Origin: Candidatus Woykebacteria bacterium RBG_13_40_15
GTDB taxonomy: Bacteria > Patescibacteria > Microgenomatia > Woykebacterales > RBG-16-39-9b
Length of the DNA: 9,239 nucleotides
Direction of reading: 5' to 3'
NCBI GenBank assembly: GCA_001816655.1
Contig: MHCP01000029.1
Location: forward strand, 1-9,239
Made by a program: the position numbers and the translations under genes. This document shows, piece by piece, positions 1-8,089 of this stretch (position 1 is the stretch's first letter; the number at the start of each line of letters is the position of its first letter). The notes beneath the pieces are model-generated. The model worked only from the letters and a program-made list of their open reading frames with translations, was not told the origin of the DNA and searched no databases.

Positions 1-1886
1 CCTTTATTTCTTACTTCGATCCCTGGTTCTTCTGTTATTTCACCGGCTATTTTCGATTCGATTCCGCTTTTTGCCAATAACTTGACAGTTCTTTCCGCTT
101 CTGGAGTAACTACTAACATCCCCTGCCCCATATTCCATGTTTTGTAAGCTTCTAGGTCTTCAACGTTTCCAATCTTCTGAAGTTTTAGCATCAGCGGGCA
201 AGGATCATAAAGATTGTCCAATCTCGCTCCGAAACCAGATATCTTTAGAGTCCTTCCAAGCTTTCCAGGAATTCCCCCACCGGTGATATGGACGACACCA
301 TGAATAGTTACTTTTGGTTCTTCGGAAAAACCTCCATTTAGTCTACAAATTGCCCTTGAATAAATTCTTGAAGGAGCAAGAACTTCTTCTGTTAATTTTT
401 TATTAGTGTGCCAATTTTCTCCTAAATTTTTTATTAATATTTTTCTCACTAAAGAAAGGCCATTCGACCTAAATCCATCTTCTTTCAGCGCAACAATTTT
501 GTCTTCAACTTTTATTTCTCGGCCTGTAAGTAATCGATCTTTTCTTGCAAACCAGACTAAACCTGCTCCCCAGTTGTAGTTAAAATCGCCAAAACCTTTT
601 ACTCTGGCTCCAAGCTCAGCGAGTTCCCCATTAATCACTACTACTCCTGCTTCTTTTGCCGCATCAACATAACCTGCTGCAATTTGTTTTATAAAGTCTG
701 CATCCTGTGGTCCTTGTAAGGACTTAACATCCAAGACAGAACCTACAATTACAGGCTCTCCTCCGCGAACAACTGCGTCATCGCAAACCATTGCCAAAAG
801 ATCATAAGCAACAGTTTCATGTTTCCCTCTTCTCTCCGCAACTTCTACCTTTGTCCCTACACCATCAAACCCTAAACACATAAATGAGCCTTTCGGTAAT
901 CTAGAAACGTCAACCATTCTAATACCGGAAAAATCATCAAAAAGAGTTACTATCTCTCCTATTTTTCCTTTTCGATTTTCCCATGTCTTTTTAGCCGCCT
1001 CGTAGAAAATTTTTGAACAAACATCCCCCAACTCTATATCTACACCAGATTCTTTATACGTGCTCTTGTCAACCGAAGCCTTGTCAAAATAATTAACAGC
1101 GTTTTCAAAGATTTTTAGTGCAGGTGGGTAAATTTCCGGAACAACTTTTCCCTCTCTTTCAGATTTTTCCTTTAACGCCTGGTAATCTGGGTGATTCAAC
1201 CAAAAAATTGCCCTTTCAGGATGGGGCATAAGTCCCAATACTCGACCGCTTTCGTCACAAATACCAGCAATATCTTCCAGTGAGCCATTTGGATTAGCCG
1301 GAAATTGGCCGTCTGCTCTCTCGCCATTTTCTTTTACGTAGCGAAATACTATTTGGCCGGTCTTTTCTAACTTTTTCAAAACAGCCTCCGGTGCATAAAA
1401 TTTTCCCTCTCCATGAGCGACTGGAATATCAATTTCGTCTAGTCCGGCTGTAAAAATGCATTTTTTACTTTCAGCTTTTAATTTGACCCAGCGACATTGA
1501 AAACGAACACTGTCGTTGTGAATAAGAGCAGCTTCTTTTTGTCCGCATCTTTTATCTGTTGCCGGCAGTAACCCAAGATTAACCAAAACCTGAAAACCGT
1601 TACAAATTCCGATAACTAACTTCCCTTCATTAATAAATTCTTTAATTTCGCTAAAAAGATTATTTCTAATTTTGTTTGCTAGTCCCTTACCTGATCCGGT
1701 GTCGTCTCCATAGGAAAAACCGCCAGGAAAAACTAAAATCTGGGATTGTTTTAACCACTTTTTGTTTTCAGTGAGATCGTTTATATGAACAATTTCGCTA
1801 TCAGCTCCAGCTAGTTTTAAGGCGAAGGTTGTCTCTTCATCACAATTTATTCCATAGCCAGTTACAACTAAAGCCTTTGGTTTCAT
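1..1886 (-). CDS. PurQ-PurM fusion: FGAM synthetase glutaminase joined to AIR synthetase (3' end beyond window)
   Basis: This frame is open from the ATG at 1886 through 628 codons to the window edge, with no stop. Residues 1-270 are a class I glutamine amidotransferase of PurQ type: GYGINCDEE near 11-19, the PGGFSYGDD loop at 54-62, nucleophile Cys95 in GICNGFQ, and His222/Glu224 in MPHPER. The catalytic triad is therefore complete. Residues about 275-628 are PurM (phosphoribosylformylglycinamidine cyclo-ligase): the N-terminal TYKESGVDIELGD, DGVGTK at 341-346, GGGIPGK at 536-542 and NMGQGM near 585-590. The PurM domain is almost complete at the edge. The glutaminase would feed ammonia to PurL, and PurM would then close the FGAM ring to AIR, so the chain joins a PurL subunit to the following enzyme. 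The gene abuts purL and has its own SD. The usual PurM GETAE motif reads GELAE. The fusion is seen directly; channelling is inference. Confidence 0.93.
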   Translation of the reverse strand, partial: MKPKALVVTGYGINCDEETTFALKLAGADSEIVHINDLTENKKWLKQSQILVFPGGFSYGDDTGSGKGLANKIRNNLFSEIKEFINEGKLVIGICNGFQVLVNLGLLPATDKRCGQKEAALIHNDSVRFQCRWVKLKAESKKCIFTAGLDEIDIPVAHGEGKFYAPEAVLKKLEKTGQIVFRYVKENGERADGQFPANPNGSLEDIAGICDESGRVLGLMPHPERAIFWLNHPDYQALKEKSEREGKVVPEIYPPALKIFENAVNYFDKASVDKSTYKESGVDIELGDVCSKIFYEAAKKTWENRKGKIGEIVTLFDDFSGIRMVDVSRLPKGSFMCLGFDGVGTKVEVAERRGKHETVAYDLLAMVCDDAVVRGGEPVIVGSVLDVKSLQGPQDADFIKQIAAGYVDAAKEAGVVVINGELAELGARVKGFGDFNYNWGAGLVWFARKDRLLTGREIKVEDKIVALKEDGFRSNGLSLVRKILIKNLGENWHTNKKLTEEVLAPSRIYSRAICRLNGGFSEEPKVTIHGVVHITGGGIPGKLGRTLKISGFGARLDNLYDPCPLMLKLQKIGNVEDLEAYKTWNMGQGMLVVTPEAERTVKLLAKSGIESKIAGEITEEPGIEVRNK

Positions 1887-4865
1887 TTAATAATCCTTCA
1901 GCGTTTCTTTATATGATTTTTCCAAATTTACAATACTATCACTTACAATTTCTTTTCCGCTTAAGCCCCGTATAACAAATAGCGAATCGTCTGTTACAGT
2001 TCCGATAAGAGCAGTTTCAATGCCCTTCTGCTTTTTTTCAAATTCTTCCTTTTTCTTTGGGTTTACTGTCAAAATAAAACGGCTTTGTGATTCTGAAAAT
2101 AACAGGTAATCGTCTCTTTTAACTCTCGAGCCTATTTTTTTAAGATCGACCTCCAATCCGAGCCTACCAGCAATTGCCTTCTTTGCCAACGCTACACCTA
2201 AGCCTCCATATACAATGCTGATGGAGGAAGCTACTAAACCTTCTTCAATTGCACTCGTAATTTTTTCATAGGTTTCTCTTGCCCACCTTGCATCGACTTT
2301 TGGCACAGAATTACCAATAAAAGCCTTTTTTCTTTTTGTCTCACCAAGAAGAGCAAAATACTCAGATCCCCCAAGTTCTTCCCTTGTTTCACCTATTAGG
2401 TAAATTAAATCGCCTGGTTTTTTAAAAGCCATATCGACAGTCTTAGAGGAATCATCAATTACCCCAATTGAAGAAACCAGTAACGTGGGTGGTACAGAAA
2501 TTTTTATTTTGTTATTTTTCTCATCATAACCGACAAAGTCGTTGAACATACTGTCTTTCCCCGATATAAAGGGCGTCCCATAAATTTTGGAGTAGTCATA
2601 GCAAGCTTGCACCGCAGCCTTTAACTGTCCTAGCCTTTCTTCTTTGTCTGAACTGCACCAGCAAAAATTATCGAGAAGAGCAAGATTTCTTAGGTTGCCG
2701 CCTACCGAGACAGCATTTCGAATCGCTGTATCAATACTACAAGCTGCCATGTGGTAAGTATCAATCTCAGAGTAGCTTGGATAGAGGGCTTGTGATAAAA
2801 CCACTCCTTTTTTCGAAGAGAGTAGTGGTCTCGTCAGCGTCGCCACGCCATTTACTCTACCTTTACCTTGAAGCGGTTTAATTACCGAACCGCCTTGCAC
2901 CTCATAATCATATTGGGTGGAAATAAATTCGAAGGATGTAAGGTTAAGCCTCTTTAACATCTCGTTTAGAGTTTTATTGAGGTTCTTTGGCGGCTCTAGC
3001 TTGGGCTCATCGTGTTTAACTTTTGTATACTTTGAAATAAGTTTCTTTTCTGGTAAGCCATTGTGCAAAAAATCCATATCAATGTCTAAAACAATCTTTC
3101 CCTTGTACTGAACAACACACCGCCCTGAATCATTAAACTTTCCAATTATTGTCACTTCAACTCCTCTTTTTTCCATTAGACTTGAAAAAGCCGCCCATTT
3201 GTTTTTGGGAACAGACAAAGTCATTCGCTCCTGAGACTCCGAAACCCATATCTCCCAAGGAGCAAGCCCAGCGTACTTGAGGGGAACTTTTTCTAGTTCG
3301 ACCAAACAGCCATTACTTTCTTTTGCCATCTCGGCAACCGAACAGGAAAGGCCACCTGCTCCGTTGTCTGTAATACTGCTGTAAAGCCTAGCGTCTCTTG
3401 CTTCTTTAACTACTGCATCCGAAAGTTTCTTTTGGGTTATCGGATCTCCGATTTGGACAGCCGTCGCGGGACTACCAGAATCCATTGCTTCGGAGGAGAA
3501 AGTCGCTCCGTGAATTCCGTCCGCCCCAACTCTTCCACCAATCATAACGATGTAGTCTCCGGGCATGGCTTTCTTTTGCGAGGAAGCCTTTCCATTAACT
3601 TTTTTAGGGATCAATCCAACGGTCCCAACAAAAACCAGCGGTTTTCCTCGATAACCACCATTAAAATAGACAAACCCTTGGGGAGTTGGAATACCAGAAC
3701 AGTTACCGCCAACATTAACCCCTTCAATTACACCCTCCATAACTTTTCTAGGGGAGAGCATTTTTTGCTGCTTGCCTTCTGCTTTATATAAAGATCTCTT
3801 GTCCCTTGGATCTGCAAAACAGAATCCATAACGATTAATAATCGGCTTTGCCCCCTTTCCAAAACCAATCGTATCTCTATTCACTCCAACTATTCCGGTA
3901 ATTGCCCCACCAAAAGGGTCCAGTGCCGAAGGACTATTGTGGGTTTCAACTTTATCCGTCACAAGGTAGCGATCATCAAAAGTAATGGCGCCAGAATTAT
4001 CTGTAAAAACAGAAACACAAATATCGCTGGGCCCTCTTTTTTTCCTAATTTCTTGCGTCGCTTTTTTTATAAAGCCCCTGTATAAGCCCTCTTTTATGTC
4101 ATCAAAGCGTGCCGCGAAAATTGTGTGTTTGCAATGTTCAGACCAGGTTTGAGCTATCGCCTCAAGTTCAATGTCAGTTGGTTTTCTTCCCTCTTTATTA
4201 AAATAGTCTCTAATTACTTTTAAGGAGGAGAGATCCAGCGCAAGAGGGCCTCTTCTTGTTCCGTCGGGGTTTTCGATCCCCTGCTTTCCTATTTTTGCTA
4301 GTTCCTCGTCGGGCAAATTTAAATCAACATAAGCTACCTTTTGTTCAGAAATTTTCACAACTGGAATACTTATTCCCATTCCCCCTTCTCTTAAATATTC
4401 GGTCCTACTTTTTATTTGGGCTCTCTGAATCAAGGGGTTGTGGATAACCAAGGAAATTTCCTGCAGCTTTTCTCTTTTTAAATTTCCGCCTATTAAATAG
4501 AGTCTTGATGAATAGACACCTTCGTTGTTGCTGAATTTTATTTTGAATAAATCTTCTATTTCTTCTTTCAGAGTATTGGCTACGTTGTCTGTTACACCTG
4601 GCAAAAAACCAATTTCAAGAGCCCAATTGAAGGATCTTATTTTTGTTGCAGAATCTATCCTTGCCTCCCCTGTTACAGAGTTAATAAGTAAGTCGCTAAT
4701 CTTGTTCAACTCCTCTTCGGGGAAATCTTTATTAATCGTATAGACGTCAGCTATTGCTGCATCAGCGATTTTGAATCCAAAGGAATCTACTTTTTTTACA
4801 AATGTGGAAGCGCGGGAGTCCTTAATTTTTGATACGATTTCTAGTCGATGTGCTTTCTTCACCAT
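1887..4865 (-). CDS. purL: Phosphoribosylformylglycinamidine synthase, synthetase subunit (large-type PurL without glutaminase domain)
   Basis: The 992-residue protein makes FGAM from FGAR, ATP and ammonia (step four of purine synthesis). Residues 1-160 look PurS-like, including LPGVTDN at 88-94 and NPLIQ near 143-147. The synthetase core follows: WSEHCKH at 241-247, ETHNSPSA at 307-314, DGIHGA at 449-454, the VQIGDP segment near 470-475, SESQERM at 542-548, LLDNFCW near 730-736 and SGKDS near 768-772. Stand-alone small PurL proteins are about 700-800 residues and fused large ones about 1200-1300. This length matches a large PurL minus its C-terminal glutaminase. The chain ends LEKSYKETLKDY, which resembles the segment just before the glutaminase in fused enzymes. 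The next codon after TAA is the ATG of PurQM in the same frame. The ATG at 4865 has no SD and follows a -10-like box closely. The HD-x-S-D/E-GG motif usual in the second half is altered to ISIVYGG (882-888). Confidence 0.95.
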   Translation of the reverse strand: MVKKAHRLEIVSKIKDSRASTFVKKVDSFGFKIADAAIADVYTINKDFPEEELNKISDLLINSVTGEARIDSATKIRSFNWALEIGFLPGVTDNVANTLKEEIEDLFKIKFSNNEGVYSSRLYLIGGNLKREKLQEISLVIHNPLIQRAQIKSRTEYLREGGMGISIPVVKISEQKVAYVDLNLPDEELAKIGKQGIENPDGTRRGPLALDLSSLKVIRDYFNKEGRKPTDIELEAIAQTWSEHCKHTIFAARFDDIKEGLYRGFIKKATQEIRKKRGPSDICVSVFTDNSGAITFDDRYLVTDKVETHNSPSALDPFGGAITGIVGVNRDTIGFGKGAKPIINRYGFCFADPRDKRSLYKAEGKQQKMLSPRKVMEGVIEGVNVGGNCSGIPTPQGFVYFNGGYRGKPLVFVGTVGLIPKKVNGKASSQKKAMPGDYIVMIGGRVGADGIHGATFSSEAMDSGSPATAVQIGDPITQKKLSDAVVKEARDARLYSSITDNGAGGLSCSVAEMAKESNGCLVELEKVPLKYAGLAPWEIWVSESQERMTLSVPKNKWAAFSSLMEKRGVEVTIIGKFNDSGRCVVQYKGKIVLDIDMDFLHNGLPEKKLISKYTKVKHDEPKLEPPKNLNKTLNEMLKRLNLTSFEFISTQYDYEVQGGSVIKPLQGKGRVNGVATLTRPLLSSKKGVVLSQALYPSYSEIDTYHMAACSIDTAIRNAVSVGGNLRNLALLDNFCWCSSDKEERLGQLKAAVQACYDYSKIYGTPFISGKDSMFNDFVGYDEKNNKIKISVPPTLLVSSIGVIDDSSKTVDMAFKKPGDLIYLIGETREELGGSEYFALLGETKRKKAFIGNSVPKVDARWARETYEKITSAIEEGLVASSISIVYGGLGVALAKKAIAGRLGLEVDLKKIGSRVKRDDYLLFSESQSRFILTVNPKKKEEFEKKQKGIETALIGTVTDDSLFVIRGLSGKEIVSDSIVNLEKSYKETLKDY
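1894..1898 (-). promoter_or_regulatory. Shine-Dalgarno for the PurQ-PurM start
   Basis: AAGGA lies inside the last codons of purL, 7 bases before the ATG at 1886. It supports independent initiation, or reinitiation after the purL TAA, rather than readthrough. It is the clearest ribosome binding site in the window. Confidence 0.7.
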
Positions 4866-4872
4866 TTTTGCT

Positions 4873-4886
4873 TTTATATAATATCA
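4873..4886 (-). promoter_or_regulatory. Probable purL -10 region with very short leader
   Basis: On the minus strand this stretch reads TGATATTATATAAA. It offers an extended -10 (TGA plus TATTAT, 4878-4883), giving a leader of about 5 bases, and an overlapping TATAAA (4873-4878) exactly 7 bases before the ATG, giving no leader. I see no convincing -35 at 16-18 bases. No SD precedes the ATG. The rest of the 161-base divergent gap (4866-5026) shows nothing else I can name. Confidence 0.45.
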
Positions 4887-4990
4887 TACCTTATAGGACT
4901 ACGTTTATATTTATTACATATTTTTGGAAAGCTGAAAAAGCAACCCAACATCATTTGAGATTGGATGAAAACCAGAAATAATCACCAGGC

Positions 4991-5020
4991 TTTACTAAAA
5001 TCCCAATTATATGCTAGATT
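4991..5020 (+). promoter_or_regulatory. Promoter of the M24-like gene, leaderless geometry
   Basis: TTTACT (4991-4996) is followed after 18 bases by TAGATT (5015-5020), preceded by TGC (5012-5014), an extended -10. Only 6 bases separate the -10 from the ATG at 5027, so transcription would begin at or next to the A of the start codon. No Shine-Dalgarno is present. An overlapping TATGCT at 5010-5015 is an alternative -10. Confidence 0.5.
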
Positions 5021-5026
5021 GTTGCC

Positions 5027-5902
5027 ATGACCCATTTCAAAGAAGGAATTGATATTTGTAATAATACGAGGAATTTAGCAGCAAAGTATGTGGAGGAAGT
5101 CTTGAAGGATTCTACAACCATCTCGGAAGCTGAATTTAGAGACAAAATCAAAAATAAATTTGCGGAAAACAAAAATATTTACGAAAGGGGTTGGTATGAA
5201 CCTCCTCCCTTTGGAATCGCCGCTTTATTCAGTGAAATTAATAATTTTGGTCGGTTACGCTTCGATACTCTAAGAAAGCAAGAATTTTGGTCAAGTACCA
5301 AATACAGAATGGAAAAAGGTAGCGTTGGTATAGTTTACCTTTCTCCTGTTAATAGGGGAACAGCTACCATAGGCGATTTTGGTTTAACTATCTACCAGGG
5401 AGATAATGTTAGTATCAAACAGCACTTTAAAAATAGCTTGGATGTAATCGAACAAATAGCAGACTACACACAGGTAGGTATGGAGTTTAGAGAAATCCAT
5501 AATCAAGCTCGAAAACTATTTAAAGAAATAGGTGTAAATAACGATAGAACAGTAACTTATACCGACAAGGTTGGTACTAATTTAGGGCATACTATACCCT
5601 GGACATGGGAAAACCCATCAGAATTAGAAATCAATGTGATAAATAGCAGGGATTTTAACAAAATTAAAGATCTGATTAGTCACAAAAGAATTAACGTTAA
5701 TCGAGAGGAGAAATTCAAAGTACCAGAAAATGTTGCTTTCACGATCGAAGCAAGATTAGAGGATACAAATAATCTTTCACTTCCCTTAGTTTTCTTTCAT
5801 GTTATAGTTCAGTTTATTGACGGAAATAAAAGAGTTAACAGCAATTTTAATTCAGTCTTTAAATTATTGAAGATGGGCAGTTTTGTAAAAAGTAAATACT
5901 AA
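5027..5902 (+). CDS. M24 (pita-bread fold) metallopeptidase-like protein, probably with an incomplete metal site
   Basis: The 291-residue protein has no signal peptide or membrane segment and is presumably cytoplasmic. The second half follows the M24 order seen in Xaa-Pro aminopeptidases and methionine aminopeptidases. GDFGLTIYQ (116-124) sits where the SDITRTF-type strand is expected. NLGHTIPW (185-192) matches the HG-GHGIG region. VPENVAFTIEARL (232-244) matches the PGMVFTIEPG region, and VIVQFIDGN (259-267) the final strand. Asp117, His188 and Glu241 could be three of the five metal ligands. The first Asp position appears to be Ser106, and I see no acidic residue at the last ligand position, where FFHVIVQ stands. 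The N-terminal 50 residues are helical, followed by a distinctive GWYEPPPFGIA stretch (55-65). It may bind peptide or another ligand without the usual dinuclear chemistry. Family assignment is by eye and moderate; loss of ligands is inference. It stands alone on its strand. Confidence 0.55.
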   Translation: MTHFKEGIDICNNTRNLAAKYVEEVLKDSTTISEAEFRDKIKNKFAENKNIYERGWYEPPPFGIAALFSEINNFGRLRFDTLRKQEFWSSTKYRMEKGSVGIVYLSPVNRGTATIGDFGLTIYQGDNVSIKQHFKNSLDVIEQIADYTQVGMEFREIHNQARKLFKEIGVNNDRTVTYTDKVGTNLGHTIPWTWENPSELEINVINSRDFNKIKDLISHKRINVNREEKFKVPENVAFTIEARLEDTNNLSLPLVFFHVIVQFIDGNKRVNSNFNSVFKLLKMGSFVKSKY

Positions 5903-5944
5903 TCTATCAATAAATATCTAAAAATTGTAACCTACGAAAATTCT

Positions 5945-6944
<1,000 letters not shown>

Positions 6945-6955
6945 AACTAGTTTGT

Positions 6956-6973
6956 ATCTTACACCAAAAATGC
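6956..6973 (-). repeat. 18-base promoter-like element, copy 1 (upstream of C39-like gene)
   Basis: The minus strand reads GCATTTTTGGTGTAAGAT, ending 11 bases before the ATG at 6944. It differs from the copy at 8791-8808 by one base. The final TAAGAT could be a -10 box. An overlapping TACAAA (6951-6956) would sit 6 bases before the ATG. Further upstream I see no strong -35. Confidence 0.45.
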
Positions 6974-7053
6974 AAAGTGAGTATAAATTGAAGCCAACTT
7001 ATTTTTGTGTTAAAGTTATCTATTCTTTTTGGGGTTTGAGATTTATAGCCCCC

Positions 7054-7971
7054 TTAAGGGCTCGGGTTTTGAATTGGCGTTTCTTTTTTGTCTTCTTTCT
7101 TGTATGATTTACTTTTTCGATACCGGTAAACCCCGTAACCGGCAATAATTCCTATTAATAAAGCGGACAACCCTGCCAGTAAAGCAACTCTTACCCAAGA
7201 TATTCCATTTTTTTCAGCATTTGAAGTATCTTTTTTCACCGCCGAGGTAGCAGTTTGTTTACCACTTCCCGCCCCTTGGTCCGTGGTAGTAACATCCGTG
7301 CCTTGGTCTGCACTGGTTTCAGGCGAGGTAGTTTGATCAGTACCTCCAGTGCTAGGTCCTTGGGCTGGCACATTGTAAACAACTACCAATTTTGGTTTAT
7401 TAGAAGTATCCTCCTTTGAGAAAAATCGTTTCCCCCAACTTTCAACAGCCGTTTCTTTCCCCCAAATGTAAAAGCCCCAATTACTGTATGTACCGTTAAA
7501 CCAAGCTTTTACAAGACTTGTCGCATCAAATTTTAAATAACTATGCATGCTACTACATGGAGCACTTACTGAATACCAGCTTGCGAATATATTTTTGCTG
7601 TTGTCCCAAGTAGCGGTCTTTTCAGACCAGGAAGAGGTAACTCTATCAATATGTAATGAGTTTGACTCTTCACTACCACTACAATCCCTCATATACATAT
7701 AAAGCGCGGCAGAAGTTATGGAGGCGTTAGTGGGAATTGAGTCTATATTAAATTTAATTAAGATACGCTGTTTTGTAGTACTCATTTTGCTTGCTTGAGT
7801 GTAGTCTAAAGTTCCGAAATTGGAACTCGGAAACCAAGTATCTATTAAAGTGTCCCCTGTAGAGGGTAACTCAATTGTACTGGCAGCAAAAACTCTGTTG
7901 TCTTTTGGAATTAAGAATAGTAAGGAAATAAAAAATATAGTAAAAACAAAAACTAAGGGCAGCCGTTTCAT
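7054..7971 (-). CDS. Secreted, membrane-anchored surface protein with DNRLRE domain
   Basis: The 305-residue protein has a signal peptide (MKRLP, hydrophobic core 6-21, likely cleavage after VFA or VFAA near 29-30). Residues 31-200 form a DNRLRE-type beta-sandwich, related to carbohydrate-binding modules in wall and surface proteins. Signs of it are DTLIDTWFPSSNFG (40-53), RILIKFNIDSIP (69-80), ITSAALYMYM (85-94), SWSEKTATWDN (114-124), LVKAWFNGTYSNWGFYI (153-169) and KPKLVVVYN (192-200). Cys97 and Cys139 could form a disulfide. A Thr/Ser/Gln/Gly-rich spacer (201-255) leads to one membrane helix (about 259-282) and a Lys-rich cytoplasmic tail, giving outside-N, inside-C topology. There is no LPXTG motif. 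It is probably displayed on the cell surface for attachment to glycans or hosts; ligand unknown. A strong promoter stands directly upstream. A short hairpin-like sequence at 7047-7062 overlaps the stop codon. Confidence 0.85.
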   Translation of the reverse strand: MKRLPLVFVFTIFFISLLFLIPKDNRVFAASTIELPSTGDTLIDTWFPSSNFGTLDYTQASKMSTTKQRILIKFNIDSIPTNASITSAALYMYMRDCSGSEESNSLHIDRVTSSWSEKTATWDNSKNIFASWYSVSAPCSSMHSYLKFDATSLVKAWFNGTYSNWGFYIWGKETAVESWGKRFFSKEDTSNKPKLVVVYNVPAQGPSTGGTDQTTSPETSADQGTDVTTTDQGAGSGKQTATSAVKKDTSNAEKNGISWVRVALLAGLSALLIGIIAGYGVYRYRKSKSYKKEDKKETPIQNPSP

Positions 7972-7978
7972 TGATTTA

Positions 7979-8008
7979 ATTATCGCAGTAGAAAGAACTG
8001 CCTGTCAA
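7979..8008 (-). promoter_or_regulatory. Strong promoter of the surface-protein gene, leaderless geometry
   Basis: On the minus strand a perfect TTGACA (8003-8008) is followed after 18 bases by GATAAT (7979-7984), preceded by TGC (7985-7987), an extended -10. Seven bases (7972-7978) separate the -10 from the ATG, so the transcript should start at or next to the start codon. No SD is present. The 40 AT-rich bases between this -35 and that of the tRNA promoter (8009-8047) could serve as UP elements for both. Confidence 0.8.
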
Positions 8009-8047
8009 ATTTATACCTTTATATTTATGAAACATAAACCAACCAAA

Positions 8048-8076
8048 TTGATCTTAAATTCAACGTGTGCTAAAAT
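8048..8076 (+). promoter_or_regulatory. Promoter of tRNA-Glu
   Basis: TTGATC (8048-8053), a 17-base spacer and TAAAAT (8071-8076), preceded by TGC, form a good extended -10 promoter. Transcription would begin near 8083, leaving about a 7-base leader before the mature tRNA end at 8090. It is divergent from the surface-protein promoter. Confidence 0.75.
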
Positions 8077-8089
8077 ATCAAGGCTGACT

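Noticed and set aside
307..342. A truncated or broken PurM domain at the left edge
   Set aside because: The frame is continuous to the window edge and the C-terminal PurM motifs are present; only the last few residues are missing because the window ends.
2917..4743. Several plus-strand open frames of 63-119 codons inside purL
   Set aside because: All are antisense to a conserved enzyme gene, with unlikely composition and no promoters or ribosome sites.
4866..5026. Purine riboswitch or PurR-type operator upstream of purL
   Set aside because: The predicted transcript leader is only 0-5 bases, leaving no room for a riboswitch, and I found no convincing palindrome in the gap.
7047..7062. Hairpin AGCCC-loop-GGGCT over the stop codon of the surface-protein gene, considered as a terminator
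   Set aside because: The stem is only five pairs, and on the coding strand it is followed by ATAAATCTC rather than a T-run.
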